A DNA stretch of 64,000 nucleotides from Oikopleura dioica (Eukaryota; Chordata; Appendicularia; Copelata; Oikopleuridae), in the NCBI GenBank assembly GCA_907165135.1, contig OU015566.1:1056501-1120500 (forward strand), written 5' to 3'. Positions 21,860 through 31,464 of the stretch are shown here, piece by piece. The notes beneath the pieces are model-generated. The model did not search any database. It saw nothing but the letters and a program-made list of their open reading frames with translations, and had not been told where the DNA came from. Position 1 is the first letter of the stretch. Every line of letters starts with the position of its first letter. The translations under genes were made by a program, and so were the position numbers.

Positions 21860-22138
21860 TTTAAAAATGGGAGCATTGAACTGCTTGAGTTTTCAGAATT
21901 GAAAACTTCGAGGAAGAAAACATAGGTGGTTTTCTAGAAAAGAAAGCTTTGATAAAAAAGAAGAAGAAGAACAACGTTGATCATCCTCTATTCTTCCGAA
22001 AATGCACCCTTGTTCATCCTCTGGGCCACGTAGCTTTAAGTGTAACCCTTACTAAGGTAATGCGGTTCCAAGGATGAACAAGGGCGCTTTCTATTTTATG
22101 TTGAAAATATTCTTGAAAAACGAGCAATATATTTATTT
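21860..22138. other. Intergenic stretch with a small hairpin
   Basis: Inverted repeat CACCCTTGTTCATCCT (about 22004) and AGGATGAACAAGGGCG (about 22069) enclose about 45 bp. No gene seen. Confidence 0.4.
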
Positions 22139-22258
22139 TTACCCTTCATCTGAGTCTTCTCCATCGCGATTTTTCCACTCCCAAAATTTCGCAGCAATGC
22201 AGAACGCCACGACACTCCCAAAGAAGAGTCCTTCGAAATTGTCTTTGATAAATCGCAT
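22139..22258 (-). CDS. 39-residue single-pass membrane microprotein downstream of PIGC
   Basis: The frame starts MRFIKDNFEG, has one hydrophobic helix (LFFGSVVAFCIAAKFW) and ends in an acidic tail (GEDSDEG). An AG preceded by a pyrimidine tract (TTTTTCTTTTCAG, ending at 22279) lies 28 nt after the PIGC stop and 21 nt before this start, as expected for a trans-splice acceptor of a downstream operon gene. The start codon lies in a 24-bp perfect palindrome. It could instead be one exon, but the frame is complete. I do not recognise the protein. Confidence 0.5.
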   Translation of the reverse strand: MRFIKDNFEGLFFGSVVAFCIAAKFWEWKNRDGEDSDEG

Positions 22259-22308
22259 AAATATTTATGCGATTATATCTGAAAAGAAAAAGTAAAACGA
22301 AAAAGGTT

Positions 22309-23117
22309 TCAAGAGAGGGAAAGTTCCGCTTCGTCCCAAATCCCGTAAACATTATTTTTGCACAGAAGAGCTTTTTTCGAACTGATCAAAATCGGCCCAA
22401 GAATACAAATCATAAATTGAAGGAAACAGCTGATAAAAAGAAGAGTTTTTTGTTGAAGCAAAATGACTTGAAAAAGTTGAAGAAGAAAGAGCAGCTTGTG
22501 ATTTGAAAGATCGCAGCTATTTGAGAAAAGCAGGAGGGCAGTGCCGACCATAATGACGGAATCGAGCGCGTTTTCAAGGCGACTAGAAAGGACGATCGCA
22601 CCGAAAAGGGCGGAATTGCGAGAAACAGCGCCGGGCTCGTTCGTTGAAAAATCAAAGGCCAAGTAGCGAAGGGTGAAAGAAAACATCGCAAGGTTCAGAA
22701 TCGTGTCTAAAATTCTGGGGTTGCTCCAATTGAGACAAAATAAAGTATAAAAGTACAGTATTCTTTACCTGTACTAATAGACGTAGTAAGATTAGCGTAG
22801 ATCGGGCTGAGAACCAAAATCAGAGCAAAATAAAAGACAGCGCTGGGAATTCTAGAGCGGTTTGAATAAATCGTCGAGAGGATGAAAGGAAAAAGCGCCA
22901 AGTTGTTAAAAATCAAAGAAGAGAAGGAAAGTTCTTCTGAAGAAGGGCGGTCCATGAGCTTTCGCCAAAGAGATAGAAAGAGAAAGGTTTTTGTCAATTC
23001 CAAGGAAAGAATTTTCGTTGTTTCGCGAAGGGATGAGGCTTTGTAAGAATAGGACTTGTGAGATGTTACTTTCTTTTTGATGGTTTTTGAGCTTGATTTT
23101 TGTTGAGAAATATTCAT
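22309..23117 (-). CDS. PIGC: GPI-GlcNAc transferase subunit PIG-C
   Basis: Two exons, 23117-22769 and 22706-22309, joined by a 62-bp GT-AG intron. The protein is multi-pass and shows the family landmarks: LSPIYANLTTSISTDTI, the region SRLENALDSVIMV, and the C-terminal NNVYGIWDEAEL, which corresponds to the conserved WDEAE end of PIG-C. PIG-C is part of the ER complex that transfers GlcNAc to phosphatidylinositol in the first step of GPI-anchor synthesis. A basic, serine/lysine-rich N-terminus precedes the first helix. It lies between two very small ORFs on the same strand with gaps of about 30-50 nt, suggesting an operon. Confidence 0.85.
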
Positions 23118-23149
23118 AGCGCCGAAAATTTATTTATTCAATTCTAGAG

Positions 23150-23248
23150 TTAAAACCATTCCTGGATCCATTCGTTTGAAATATTCTTCTCGTACTGATC
23201 CTGATTCCAGAGAAGGCCATAAGTATCCGTCTTCTTAATTTTCTTCAT
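23150..23248 (-). CDS. 32-codon ORF or last exon just upstream of PIGC
   Basis: The frame MKKIKKTDTYGLLWNQ continues to EWIQEWF and a stop, 32 nt before the PIGC start. The pattern of aromatic residues looks like a real protein. CTCTAG directly follows the stop and could be a trans-splice acceptor for PIGC. It may be a microprotein or the last exon of a gene whose 5' part lies to the right. Not recognised. Confidence 0.35.
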   Translation of the reverse strand: MKKIKKTDTYGLLWNQDQYEKNISNEWIQEWF

Positions 23249-23599
23249 TTTCAAATTTCCAAATCTCTATTTTACATTTTTTTTCCTTTTTCTCGATAAA
23301 AACTGGCTCGTTCCGAATCCGAACTGCGCGCCCTGACCTTGCCCAAAGCGCGCGTCTCCTATTGGCTCTTGCGCAATCGGCGTGGGCAGCAGCGCCAACT
23401 CCTAAAAAAATCCGGCCATTTTCGCTCACTTTTTCTGCCTTTTTTAGATTCCCAAAAGTCAAACACAAATCGGCCAAAGAGAGAAATCCGAAAATGGCCA
23501 ATGACCGAACTCAGCGAAAACTAAAGAATCAAAATCCGAAAATGTGTATTTTTTTGTTGATGGCTTTTTTTGTAGATTTTTTCGATCGGACGGACGAAA
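23249..23599. other. Divergent intergenic region
   Basis: Lies between the minus-strand PIGC cluster and the plus-strand FET gene, so it probably holds two promoters. A G+C-richer patch at 23310-23410 contains an open minus-strand frame (88 codons) that could be a 5' exon of the small ORF at 23150, but no splice pair supports it. No TATA box seen. Confidence 0.3.
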
Positions 23600-24509
23600 A
23601 TGAGCGACCAGTATTCTGATTGGACTCAGCCAGTCGGCCAGGTAAATGAGAATTTCGATTTTTTTTCACGATTTTTTTGTTCGAAAAGCTTTTTGGCAAT
23701 TTTTATTAGAAAAATCAATTGATTTTCAATTTGTTTTCCTTTAAAAATTAGAAAAATATTCAGGGAATCGACCAATATGACAGCTATGACATGTACGGTT
23801 ACCGTACGATCGACAACTATATGCCTCGTGACACATCCGACTGCGTCTACATCACTGGACTGCCATCGACCGTGACGAAATCCCAGATTTCCGACTTTTT
23901 CTGCCGCGCCGGGACCATTCTCGTCACCAAAAGTAACTTTCTTTCTTGATTTATATATTCATTTGATTTTTCAAGGCGTCCAAAGAATATTCATCTTCAT
24001 GAAGGACAAGACTCCTACAGGCGCAGCGACTGTAACCTATGAAAATCCAGATTCGGCGAAACGAGCCATCGATTTTTTCGACGAAAAGGACTTCAAAGGA
24101 GAGGTAAATATTGATTTCAACAAATTTTGCCAAAAACAGTCCTTTTTTTATTCGATCAGAAAGCTCTTAGAAATTCTAGCAAAAACTAAATCCATTTTTC
24201 AGGGAAAAGTTCGAGTTCGATACGCCTCGCCCGACGAAAAACAACCTTTCGCCAATAAACTGGTAAATCCCCCCTCCTTTTTTATCAATTTTCTATAAAA
24301 AAATCAAGCTCCGCGACGCGCAGAAAAAAGGCGGAATGGCTCCACCTCCTCCTCACTACGGTTCTTCTGGCGGAAGACGCAGGGGAGGCCACAACCACCC
24401 TCGAGGAGATGGAAGAAGGCCGCCGAGGAATAGTAATTACGGCGATCGAGACAATAACTACGGCGGCAAATATCGTGAGGAAAGGGGATCGAGGCATGCT
24501 CCTTACTAA
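23600..24509 (+). CDS. FET-like RNA-binding protein, short form
   Basis: Exons 23600-23641, 23764-23932, 23976-24103, 24203-24262 and 24309-24509 give 199 residues. After a short tyrosine-containing N-terminus comes one RRM: RNP2-like VYITGLP and, further on, RIFIFMKDKTPTGAATVTY with RNP1 degenerate as in FUS/TAF15. The C-terminus is an RGG/arginine-glycine tail that ends RGSRHAPY. The final R-x(2-5)-PY matches a PY nuclear-localisation signal read by transportin. Human FET proteins also have a RanBP2 zinc finger; none is visible. The tandem neighbour at 25954 is a longer paralogue. Role: nuclear RNA binding and processing, by family. Confidence 0.8.
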
Positions 24510-25953
24510 CCAAAAAAGTAAGTAACGGAGTTGTAGAAAGAGAGATTTTCAATTTCAACTTTCAAGGATAAAGATGTTTTAAATTTTTCGACAGGCGGCT
24601 TTTTAGTTTTGATTTTTTCAATAAAAATTAATTTTTGGATTAAAAAAAAACTTGAATTGAAAATTCCCATTTTATATAAAAAAAACTGTCGCCTGTCAAA
24701 ATTTTTCACATTTTGGTTTCCAGTTCCATTTTACGAAGAACAAAAAAATGAGAGATTTTGCTCAGCCGCCATTTCGTCTTTCGGTATAAGTTTTGTGGTG
24801 CGCTAACAGCGATTTTTTAGGAGTCGAAACTACAAAAATATTTTGTACAAAAAACGTCAGAGACTAGACCCTCTGACCTCGTCGTCCTTTCAAATATCCT
24901 GGCAAAAGAAAAACTTTTCGTCTATTTTCAAGCAACTCGGATTTTTTTTAATTATTCGCGAGCTCGGGTGAAAATGCAATTTTCATGTTTTTATATTTTA
25001 AAAATTTGAATCGTTTTCTTTATTTTACCAATTTTTGGCGTAGCTACAAGCCTATCTTTATCTGACCAATAAGAAAGCTTAATGGCCATCTTTTCATAGG
25101 CCCCTATTTTTGGCCAATAAAGTTGAAGGCTGTTAAAATATTGAAAACGATTTTTAGACTTTCATCGCCTATCTACAGTATCTGTTCACTTTTCCGCTAC
25201 ATATCCTTAAAACGTCTCATGTTTTTTTCAAAACAACGAGCATTTTTTCCTTAACTTTTTTGACCTATCTTTTTTCGTATCCGTATTTTCTCTATGTTCT
25301 TTTTCAACTTTAATACTAGCCCAATTACAATTAGTTCATTACTCCCGTATTCATCATCATTTTTTATCATTATTTTCATTAGTTAAATAACACTACCAAA
25401 ACCACCAACTCCCTGTCCGTTTGTCGCATTTTGTCCCTGTTCATTTTGTTACTACCACTTTTTATTATTTCTTTCACGAAGATAGAAAAAACTGCCATTT
25501 GATCCAAGCCAACTTTTGCCAGACGAAAGATTTTTCCAAGAAACACAAATCGATGCTGATTTTCAAGAAGACCTGGTTCCAAGAGTTTTTGACAATTTTC
25601 TAACAAACAGCTGTCCCCAAGATTGTCAAGTTCGAATCAACAGGGTCGGTCCAAGATTGTTTGAAATCTTGGACCGCCCTTGTTGATTCTAACTATACAA
25701 TCTTGGTGTCAAAACGTCCCATAACACCAAATTTTCCATTTTAAATTTTCTTCCATGACTTCAATTTTCATATTTTCGCGCTTTTCTTTGACAAATTTTT
25801 TCTATCAACAGACTCAACCAGCCAAGAAAAAGACTCTAAGAATGTTTATTTTTTTGTGTTTTCGGTTTTTCGTTGTTTTTATGGCATATTTTGTTCGCTT
25901 TCTAACTTTGCTTGCTTTTTCAGGTTTGACTGAGAAACGCATAAACGTCCAAA
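24510..25953. other. Intergenic region between the two FET genes
   Basis: AT-rich, no supported gene. It holds a foldback element at 25612-25707 and, at 25720-25950, likely promoter and 5' leader of the second FET gene. A pair of weak inverted repeats (CGACAGGCGGC near 24588 and GTCGCCTGTC near 24690) may be another small element. Confidence 0.4.
25612..25707. mobile_element. Foldback element, about 96 bp
   Basis: CCAAGATTGTCAAGTTCGAA, then TCAACAGGGTCGGTCCAAGA, mirrored after a five-base loop (ATCTTGGACCGCCCTTGTTG onward). Nearly the full length can pair, which is typical of small foldback or MITE elements. Confidence 0.65.
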
Positions 25954-27214
25954 ATGAGTTACGGCGGACGAGGCGGATATGGTGGTCAACAAGGCGGCGG
26001 TGGCGGCTATGGCGGCGGTGCTAATGGCGGTTATGGTGGTGGCAACCAGGGATACGGTAAGCCCATTTTCTTGAACTAGTCCTCGATCTTTTAGGTGGCT
26101 ATGGCGGAGACCAAGGCTACGGGCAAGACCAGGGCTACGGAAACGGCGGCCAGGGCGGCTACGGCGGCGGTGCTGCTGGCGGCTATGGCCAACAAGGTAA
26201 TGTTAATAGCAATCATCCCTTTTCCTTATTCCTTCTCTAAGGTGGTCAGGGCGGCTTTGGCAAGTGGGACGGCTCAGGCGGCTTCCAAGATAACAATTTC
26301 GCCAACAACGGGTACAGCGGCGGCTACGGAAACGGCGGTGGTGGCTACGGAGGCGACGATGGCGGATACGGTCAACAAAGCTTTGGTGGCCGTGGAGGTG
26401 GCCGAGGAAGAGGCCGTGGTCGCGGTGGATTCGGAGGCGGCTACGATCAATTCGTAAGTGATGTTTTGAATTAGCCCTCTCTGAATCTCGATTTTAGGGC
26501 GGCTCAAAATCGATCAATGACTTCATGCCAACAGACTGTAGTGATTGCGTCTTCGTCAGCGGTCTACCAAACACAGTTCAAAAACAAGACATTTCCATGT
26601 TCTTCGCTGCTGCTGGTCAAATTATGATCGACAAGAAAACACGTAAGAAAACCCCTCGAAATTGGCTTGAACTCACTTCTTTCAGAAAACGAGCGTATCT
26701 TCCTTTTCCTCAACAAAGAGACGAAACAGCCGATCGGTGACGCCACTGTCACTTATCAAGACCCCAGCCACGCTGCAGCAGCGATCGACATGCTAAACGG
26801 AACCGACTTCAATGGAAACGGCCCAATTTCAGTCCAACAGGCGACTCCCGAGCAGAAACAACCCTTCGCACAGAAACTGGTAAATTATAAAAGCGTCAAT
26901 CATCAACTTACCATTATTAAGGCAAAACAGTTCCAGAAAGGCGGCGACGGCGGCTACGGAGGTGGCCGCGGAGGCGGTTACGGCGGCCGTGGTGGCGGCG
27001 GAGGATACGGCGGCGGCCGAGGCGGTGGCGGATTTGGAGGTAAAGCCTTATGAAAATATTGAAGACGCTCATTTTCATTTTAGGTCAACGAGGCGGCGGC
27101 GGAGGATTCCGAGGCGGCCGAGGAGGTGGTGCTCCAGGCGGCAGAGGCGGTCGAGGAGGACCAATGCGCGGTGGCGGTATGGGCCGAGGCCGTGGTCGAC
27201 CCCAACCTTATTGA
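25954..27214 (+). CDS. FET-family RNA-binding protein (FUS/TAF15-like)
   Basis: Seven exons: 25954-26056, 26095-26196, 26242-26453, 26498-26642, 26686-26879, 26922-27039 and 27084-27214. Domain order: a long G/Y/Q-rich low-complexity N-terminus (YGGQQGGGGGYGG type), an RGRGRGRGG box, one RRM (DCVFVSGLPNTVQKQDISMF ... RIFLFLNKETKQPIGDATVTY), then RGG repeats and the end RGRGRPQPY. The end matches a PY nuclear-localisation signal. This is the FUS/EWS/TAF15 layout without the RanBP2 zinc finger. Such proteins bind RNA and form condensates through the low-complexity part. Codons and exon phases agree across all joins. Confidence 0.9.
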
Positions 27215-27412
27215 AAGAAACAGCTCGTTTCGTTTCGTTAGATCTAATTCAACCCTGCATTTATCTCCTTCCCAAACTTCCCAATTTTAAACAAAAGAAG
27301 CTCCCGCGTTTTCCGAGCCATGCACACTGTACTCGAAGTGTACAGGTACTCTCGTGTGTTTATAAAACTTAAAATTCATATTTCATATTCATCCGCCCGG
27401 TCAGAGTTTGAA

Positions 27413-28110
27413 ATGCTCGCAAATGCTCGCGAGCGAAAAGAGCGAGAGCAAAAATTTGTCATTGCTCTGAGAGCAGGGGAGCTGGAGCATGAAAATGAGT
27501 TGGCTCGAGAGCCAAAAGAGCACGAGCCCAAATTTGAACCCGCTCGCGAGCGCAGAGAGCACGAGCGCATATGTCAGAAATGCTCGGGAGCTAGACGAGC
27601 GGGAGCGGCTGCTCTCGTGCTCGCCATGGAATTGACTCACGAGCGGCTCGCGAGCAAAATTAAAAGAATAATTTTTTCGCATAATTATTCAGTTTCATAA
27701 ATAAATTTCTTTGAGGATCTATTTTTGGTGTTTTTGGTTTTATGTAAGCTTCATTAGGTCCGTAATCTCGGCAGCAGAATGCGAAAAGCCGATAGTAAAC
27801 AGATAAAACATGCCCACCGCGAAGTGCTAACTCCTGTGACAGGGACTCATGTGGAATTAGTCACGGGGCCACCGAATCATTTGAGGCCCTTGAAAGCTGC
27901 TCGCGAGTCAGTTTTTTCAGCTCGAGAGCCGATCGAGCGAGAGCACAATTCGACCAGTGCTCGAGAGCCAAGAGAGCGAGAGCGCGAAATGAAATGCGCT
28001 CGCGAGCGCAAAGAGCGCGAACTCTGAAATAAATGTGCTCGGGAGCACAAAGAGCATCATGCTCGTGCTCGCTCGCTCTCAAGTGAGCCGCTCGCGAGTC
28101 ACGAAAATTT
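27413..28110. repeat. GAGC/GCTC palindromic repeat region
   Basis: Two clusters (27413-27660 and 27895-28110) are built from GAGCGAGAGC, GCTCGCGAGC and GCTCGAGAGC words, nearly all of them partly self-complementary. The intervening bases are ordinary. Open frames on both strands (up to 126 codons) follow from the repeat and have no protein features. Confidence 0.85.
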
Positions 28111-28469
28111 CAAACTCTGCGCCCGGTCTTTTTTCAACCCCATAAATATCCAACTTCCGCGCTGAAGATATCTTTTAGTTGCGTTTCTCAGTTTTATTTA
28201 ACTCGTCATTCTACTTTTTTTCTCTTTTAATTATCTAGTTCCGTGGAAGATTTCAGTACCTGCTCGTATTTATTCTGTTATTCAAGTTCTAATAACGAAA
28301 AAACCATCAATTTTAACTCATCAACAACACGGTACTTTATTTTAATGCGATACTACTTGTACAGCTCTGAATTTTAGTCATTTTTTTCTCCAAAGACTGC
28401 CAAGCAAATGGTGAATAAAAAACCAATCCAATAAAAAATTAAAAACTCTTTATTTGCAATCTTACGATT

Positions 28470-28801
28470 TCAGGTTGATTTCATCGTTTTAAATTTCTAA
28501 AAAAATCGAATTTTGGTCGAGTTTCGCATAATTCATTTCTCATACCTTGAAGCAGTAGACCCCTAAAACGCCGATTCCAAGGCAAAGAATAGGTCGGCTC
28601 ATGAAAGCCTGCACCACTAGAATCGCCAAAAACCCAACGATGAAAATCGCCAACGCGGGCAAAAGACGCTCGATGAAATTCACATTGTTCTCTTTTTCAT
28701 TGGAACTTTGATAAATAAATCGCCTTTGCGGTCGAGCGCTGGGGAATTGATTTACTTTGAAGATTGAGTAAATAGCAAGGCAGCAGCAGAGGAGTGAGTC
28801 A
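28470..28801 (-). CDS. Small membrane protein, unassigned
   Basis: Exon 28801-28546 then 28496-28470 via a 49-bp GT-AG intron. The frame begins with a cysteine/leucine-rich hydrophobic run (SLLCCCLAIYSIF), a basic proline-containing segment, and two adjacent helices (ALAIFIVGFLAILVV and PILCLGIGVLGVYCF), ending KTMKST. The start codon is probably in an exon further right that I could not fix. Family not recognised; probably an endomembrane protein. Confidence 0.4.
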
Positions 28802-29071
28802 CTGTTTTAGAACGACAGTGTCCTGGAGAAAATTATTAATCATTCAAAATATTGATGGGTTAGCAAAGTGATTTTAAGCCTCACTGGATCTTGGATAACA
28901 GCTGTTTCAAATCTCACTAAATCGTTCTGGTCGTTTGAGGAGCGGATTTTATTTTTGCCATGATTTTTATAAAAAAATATTGAGTTGAGCATTGGTTATG
29001 TCACAGAAGAAAATAATAAAATGTATTGAGGATCGAGCGGAAGATGAAAATCCTTTTTTCCTGTAATTCAT

Positions 29072-29325
29072 TCAGAGAAACATCTGATCGTAGTTGAAAC
29101 CAGATCGTTTCTTGAAGTAGTTTCCACGGACAAGCATTGAATAAGGCGAAAACCCTCGACGGGCTGAAAGAATGAAATATTATAACAGCTCGAAACCATG
29201 GTCTGTGATTTTGTCTATTACTTACTGGCATCAGATAAAGGGCCATACTTATCACCAGCCCTTTGTCTTTGGTTAAAAAGTCCAAATGCAGAGGCATTTA
29301 CAAAAAGAAAAATTTGCAAGAGCAT
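29072..29325 (-). CDS. Candidate neuropeptide or peptide-hormone precursor
   Basis: Two exons, 29325-29226 and 29163-29072 (62-bp GT-AG intron), give 63 residues. A signal peptide (MLLQIFLFVNASAFG) is followed by a linker with dibasic sites RR and KKR. These would release two peptides: one of 14 residues beginning GFSPYSM, and a C-terminal one, SGFNYDQMFL. Short length, signal peptide and dibasic spacing are the usual precursor features. There is no amidation glycine before the stop. A TATA box lies 47 bp upstream. I do not recognise the mature peptides as a known family. Confidence 0.6.
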
Positions 29326-29371
29326 AATCCTTTGTCTCTCTTTTGTTATGAAAAGTATGCATTTCCGTTTG

Positions 29372-29381
29372 TGTATATATA
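29372..29381 (-). promoter_or_regulatory. TATA box of the peptide precursor gene
   Basis: TATATATA on the minus strand, about 47-55 bp before the start codon at 29325. Confidence 0.5.
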
Positions 29382-29572
29382 CTGTCAGAGAATTAAGAAT
29401 TGAAAAGAGAAGATGGATCCGTGTCTAATGAGTTGAATAATGCATGCGATCTTTTTGGTACTCCAGTGAGAAAGGAAGCAGAAAGGAGTGTTCTCGTTTT
29501 CGTCATTTATGGGCCCTTGATGCGTCGTCATTGCTCGTTATACTGGGTGAAATAAATATAAATTTCACGAAA

Positions 29573-29755
29573 TTACAAAATCTTTTCTCCGTGAACATTT
29601 TCAAAATCTGACTGGATGAGCTGATAGAGTAGGTCCAGCTCTATATTTTCCGAGAAAAAGATCAAAAATCGAAAAGTTTTTTTGCCGTCTAGAAGCAATT
29701 GAAGTAAATTTCTGCTGACAGCGATTGTGCAAAAAGTACCCATTAGGGACTCCAA
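29573..29755 (-). CDS. Hypothetical 60-residue protein
   Basis: A complete frame starting MESLMGTFC with a leucine-rich middle and a polar end. No signal peptide, no recognised motif and no splice evidence. May be real or chance. Confidence 0.2.
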   Translation of the reverse strand: MESLMGTFCTIAVSRNLLQLLLDGKKTFRFLIFFSENIELDLLYQLIQSDFENVHGEKIL

Positions 29756-29794
29756 TTTTTTGGCGGAAATATATTCTCGAGACTCTGAACTAGG

Positions 29795-30111
29795 GCGCCA
29801 GCTTATTTTTTGTCCATTCTAATCAGTTTATCACCGGTTTATCAGCAATCTAAGTTAGGTGAAAAATTCGCTGTGGCGATGAGCGCGGCGGTGACTAGAC
29901 AGCGTGGCGGCGCTGTTGCCCACCCTAACCTGACGCTTGAAAGGAAAATGCTTGAACGAGATTTCATTCGTGCTTGGCTAGGGTGCGCCACAGCGTCACC
30001 ATGACGCATTGTCACTGCCGCGCTCCCCGTCTCATCAAAATTTTCGTCTGACTTTGATCGCTGATAAGAGCAGAATCGCGTTATCAAAACGAAATAAAAA
30101 ATAGCTGGCGT
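29795..30111. mobile_element. Inverted-repeat element, about 317 bp
   Basis: Ends GCGCCAGCTTATTTTTT and AAAAAATAGCTGGCG are inverted. Inside, GTGGCGATGAGCGCGGCGGTG and GCGCCACAGCGTCACCATG regions pair further (paired segments are imperfect). MITE-like, no coding. Confidence 0.6.
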
Positions 30112-30425
30112 CTTACTTCAGATGCTCAAGAATATATTTCCGTCAAAAATTATGCTGTTACAATGAATATTTTTTACGCTAGAGCCGTCAGTAGAAATGT
30201 ACTTCAATTGCCGTTAGACAGCTCTAGAACTTTTAAATTTCAATTTTTTTCCTCGGAGAATATGAAGCTTGGCCTGTTTTTTCAAGACCTCTATTCAAAG
30301 TTTGAAAATATTTAGAGAGAAAAGATTTTGTAATTTCGTTAAATTTATATTTTTTCCACCCACTGTAAAATGCGCTTTTAAGAATGCATGAATGGGAAAT
30401 TTTGTTGTCGAAAAAGCTGTATTAT

Positions 30426-31094
30426 TCAGAAAAGTTCGAAGTCTTTGACAGTCAAGATGAACTTATCATCGAAATTCTTGTCGTAAATGAAGAAGCCTTC
30501 CTCATTGATGCCATCAAGAAAGTCCGTCAACTGATACTTGTTGCTTGGTTGTGCCATCCAGGTGTAGGTAAACTCGTCAAAATTGAAATTGAAAGATTGC
30601 CATTCTCGAGTTGGATTGAATTCGACCATGAATGTCTTTGTCAAAAGCCAGTTCCAGCTGCTTTTGACAGCGACGTTTACTCGGAACGTTCTTGGGCCGT
30701 TTGAGCCTGGCTCGCCTTTGGCAATAAATCGAAGTCCATTTTTCCCCTCGTAGGATTCGTGGGTCGAGTCCGGAAGACCAACAGATCTTCGGCAGGAAGC
30801 AAACCCACCGCGGTTTTCAGGGCTGAAATTTTTCGTAAAAGTTTGTTGTTTCAAAACGAACCTGAGCTTTCCCCAGAAATAGAGGGCATCATTGTATGGC
30901 ATGACGTAGCCCTCGGATTTGCCTCCCATGACATTGTCATTCACAGTAGTCCATTCGGCTATTTTGAGTCAAAAGCGAGGCCCTTTTTAATTTTAGTCTA
31001 AGAAAACTTTCTATTTGTTATTTTCACTCTTTCCTGGGTTGTTTCTCCAGAGCGCAGCCTGAGCAGCAAAAGGAATAAAAACCGAAAGTTTCAT
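30426..31094 (-). CDS. CIA30 (NDUFAF1-type) domain protein with a signal-like N-terminus
   Basis: Exons 31094-31028 and 30958-30426, joined by a 69-bp GT-AG intron (in phase). The second exon has the CIA30 core: WTTVNDNVMGGKSEGY, then GGFASCRRS and the strand FRVNVAVKSSWN, ending VKDFELF. CIA30 proteins assist assembly of mitochondrial complex I, but the domain also occurs in other contexts. Here the N-terminus MKLSVFIPFAAQAALW looks more like a secretory signal than a mitochondrial targeting peptide, so a non-mitochondrial role is possible. About 199 residues, shorter than vertebrate NDUFAF1. Confidence 0.75.
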
Positions 31095-31464
31095 TATTTT
31101 TTTCTCAATTTGTGATTCGCACCTCGTGAAAACCTGTTTTAAATACCCTCCAAATCTATCCGCAGGGTAAGAATAGTCCGTAACATTGCGCAAGATCCCC
31201 GTCACTAAGTCTTCCCAGGTTAAAATTTTAAGCGCTGCGATTATGTACAAATTGTCTTCAAAGGGCGGCGAATTAGTGGAACTTCGCTTGTGCTTTTCTT
31301 TATTTACAAAACATGCTCGTGATTTTCTTGGCGCCTGACTGGGCTTGAAAACAAAATTTTAAGGAATTATTCGTTTAAAAACAATGTAAAGAAAAGTCGA
31401 AATTGGAAAGAAATCGGAATTTTTAATAATAATTTCAATTTATTTCTTGTAAATAAAACAGTAT

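Noticed and set aside
23235-23501. Minus-strand frame of 88 codons
   Set aside because: Lies in a G+C-rich divergent promoter area; no splice support, not protein-like.
24285-24558. Minus-strand frames of 70-84 codons
   Set aside because: Antisense of the last FET exon.
26962-27372. Alanine- and arginine-rich frame of 136 codons
   Set aside because: Shifted frame over the RGG-coding exons of the FET gene.
27320-27700. Glutamate/arginine-rich frame of 126 codons
   Set aside because: Created by the GAGC palindromic repeat; both strands are open, as expected from the repeat.
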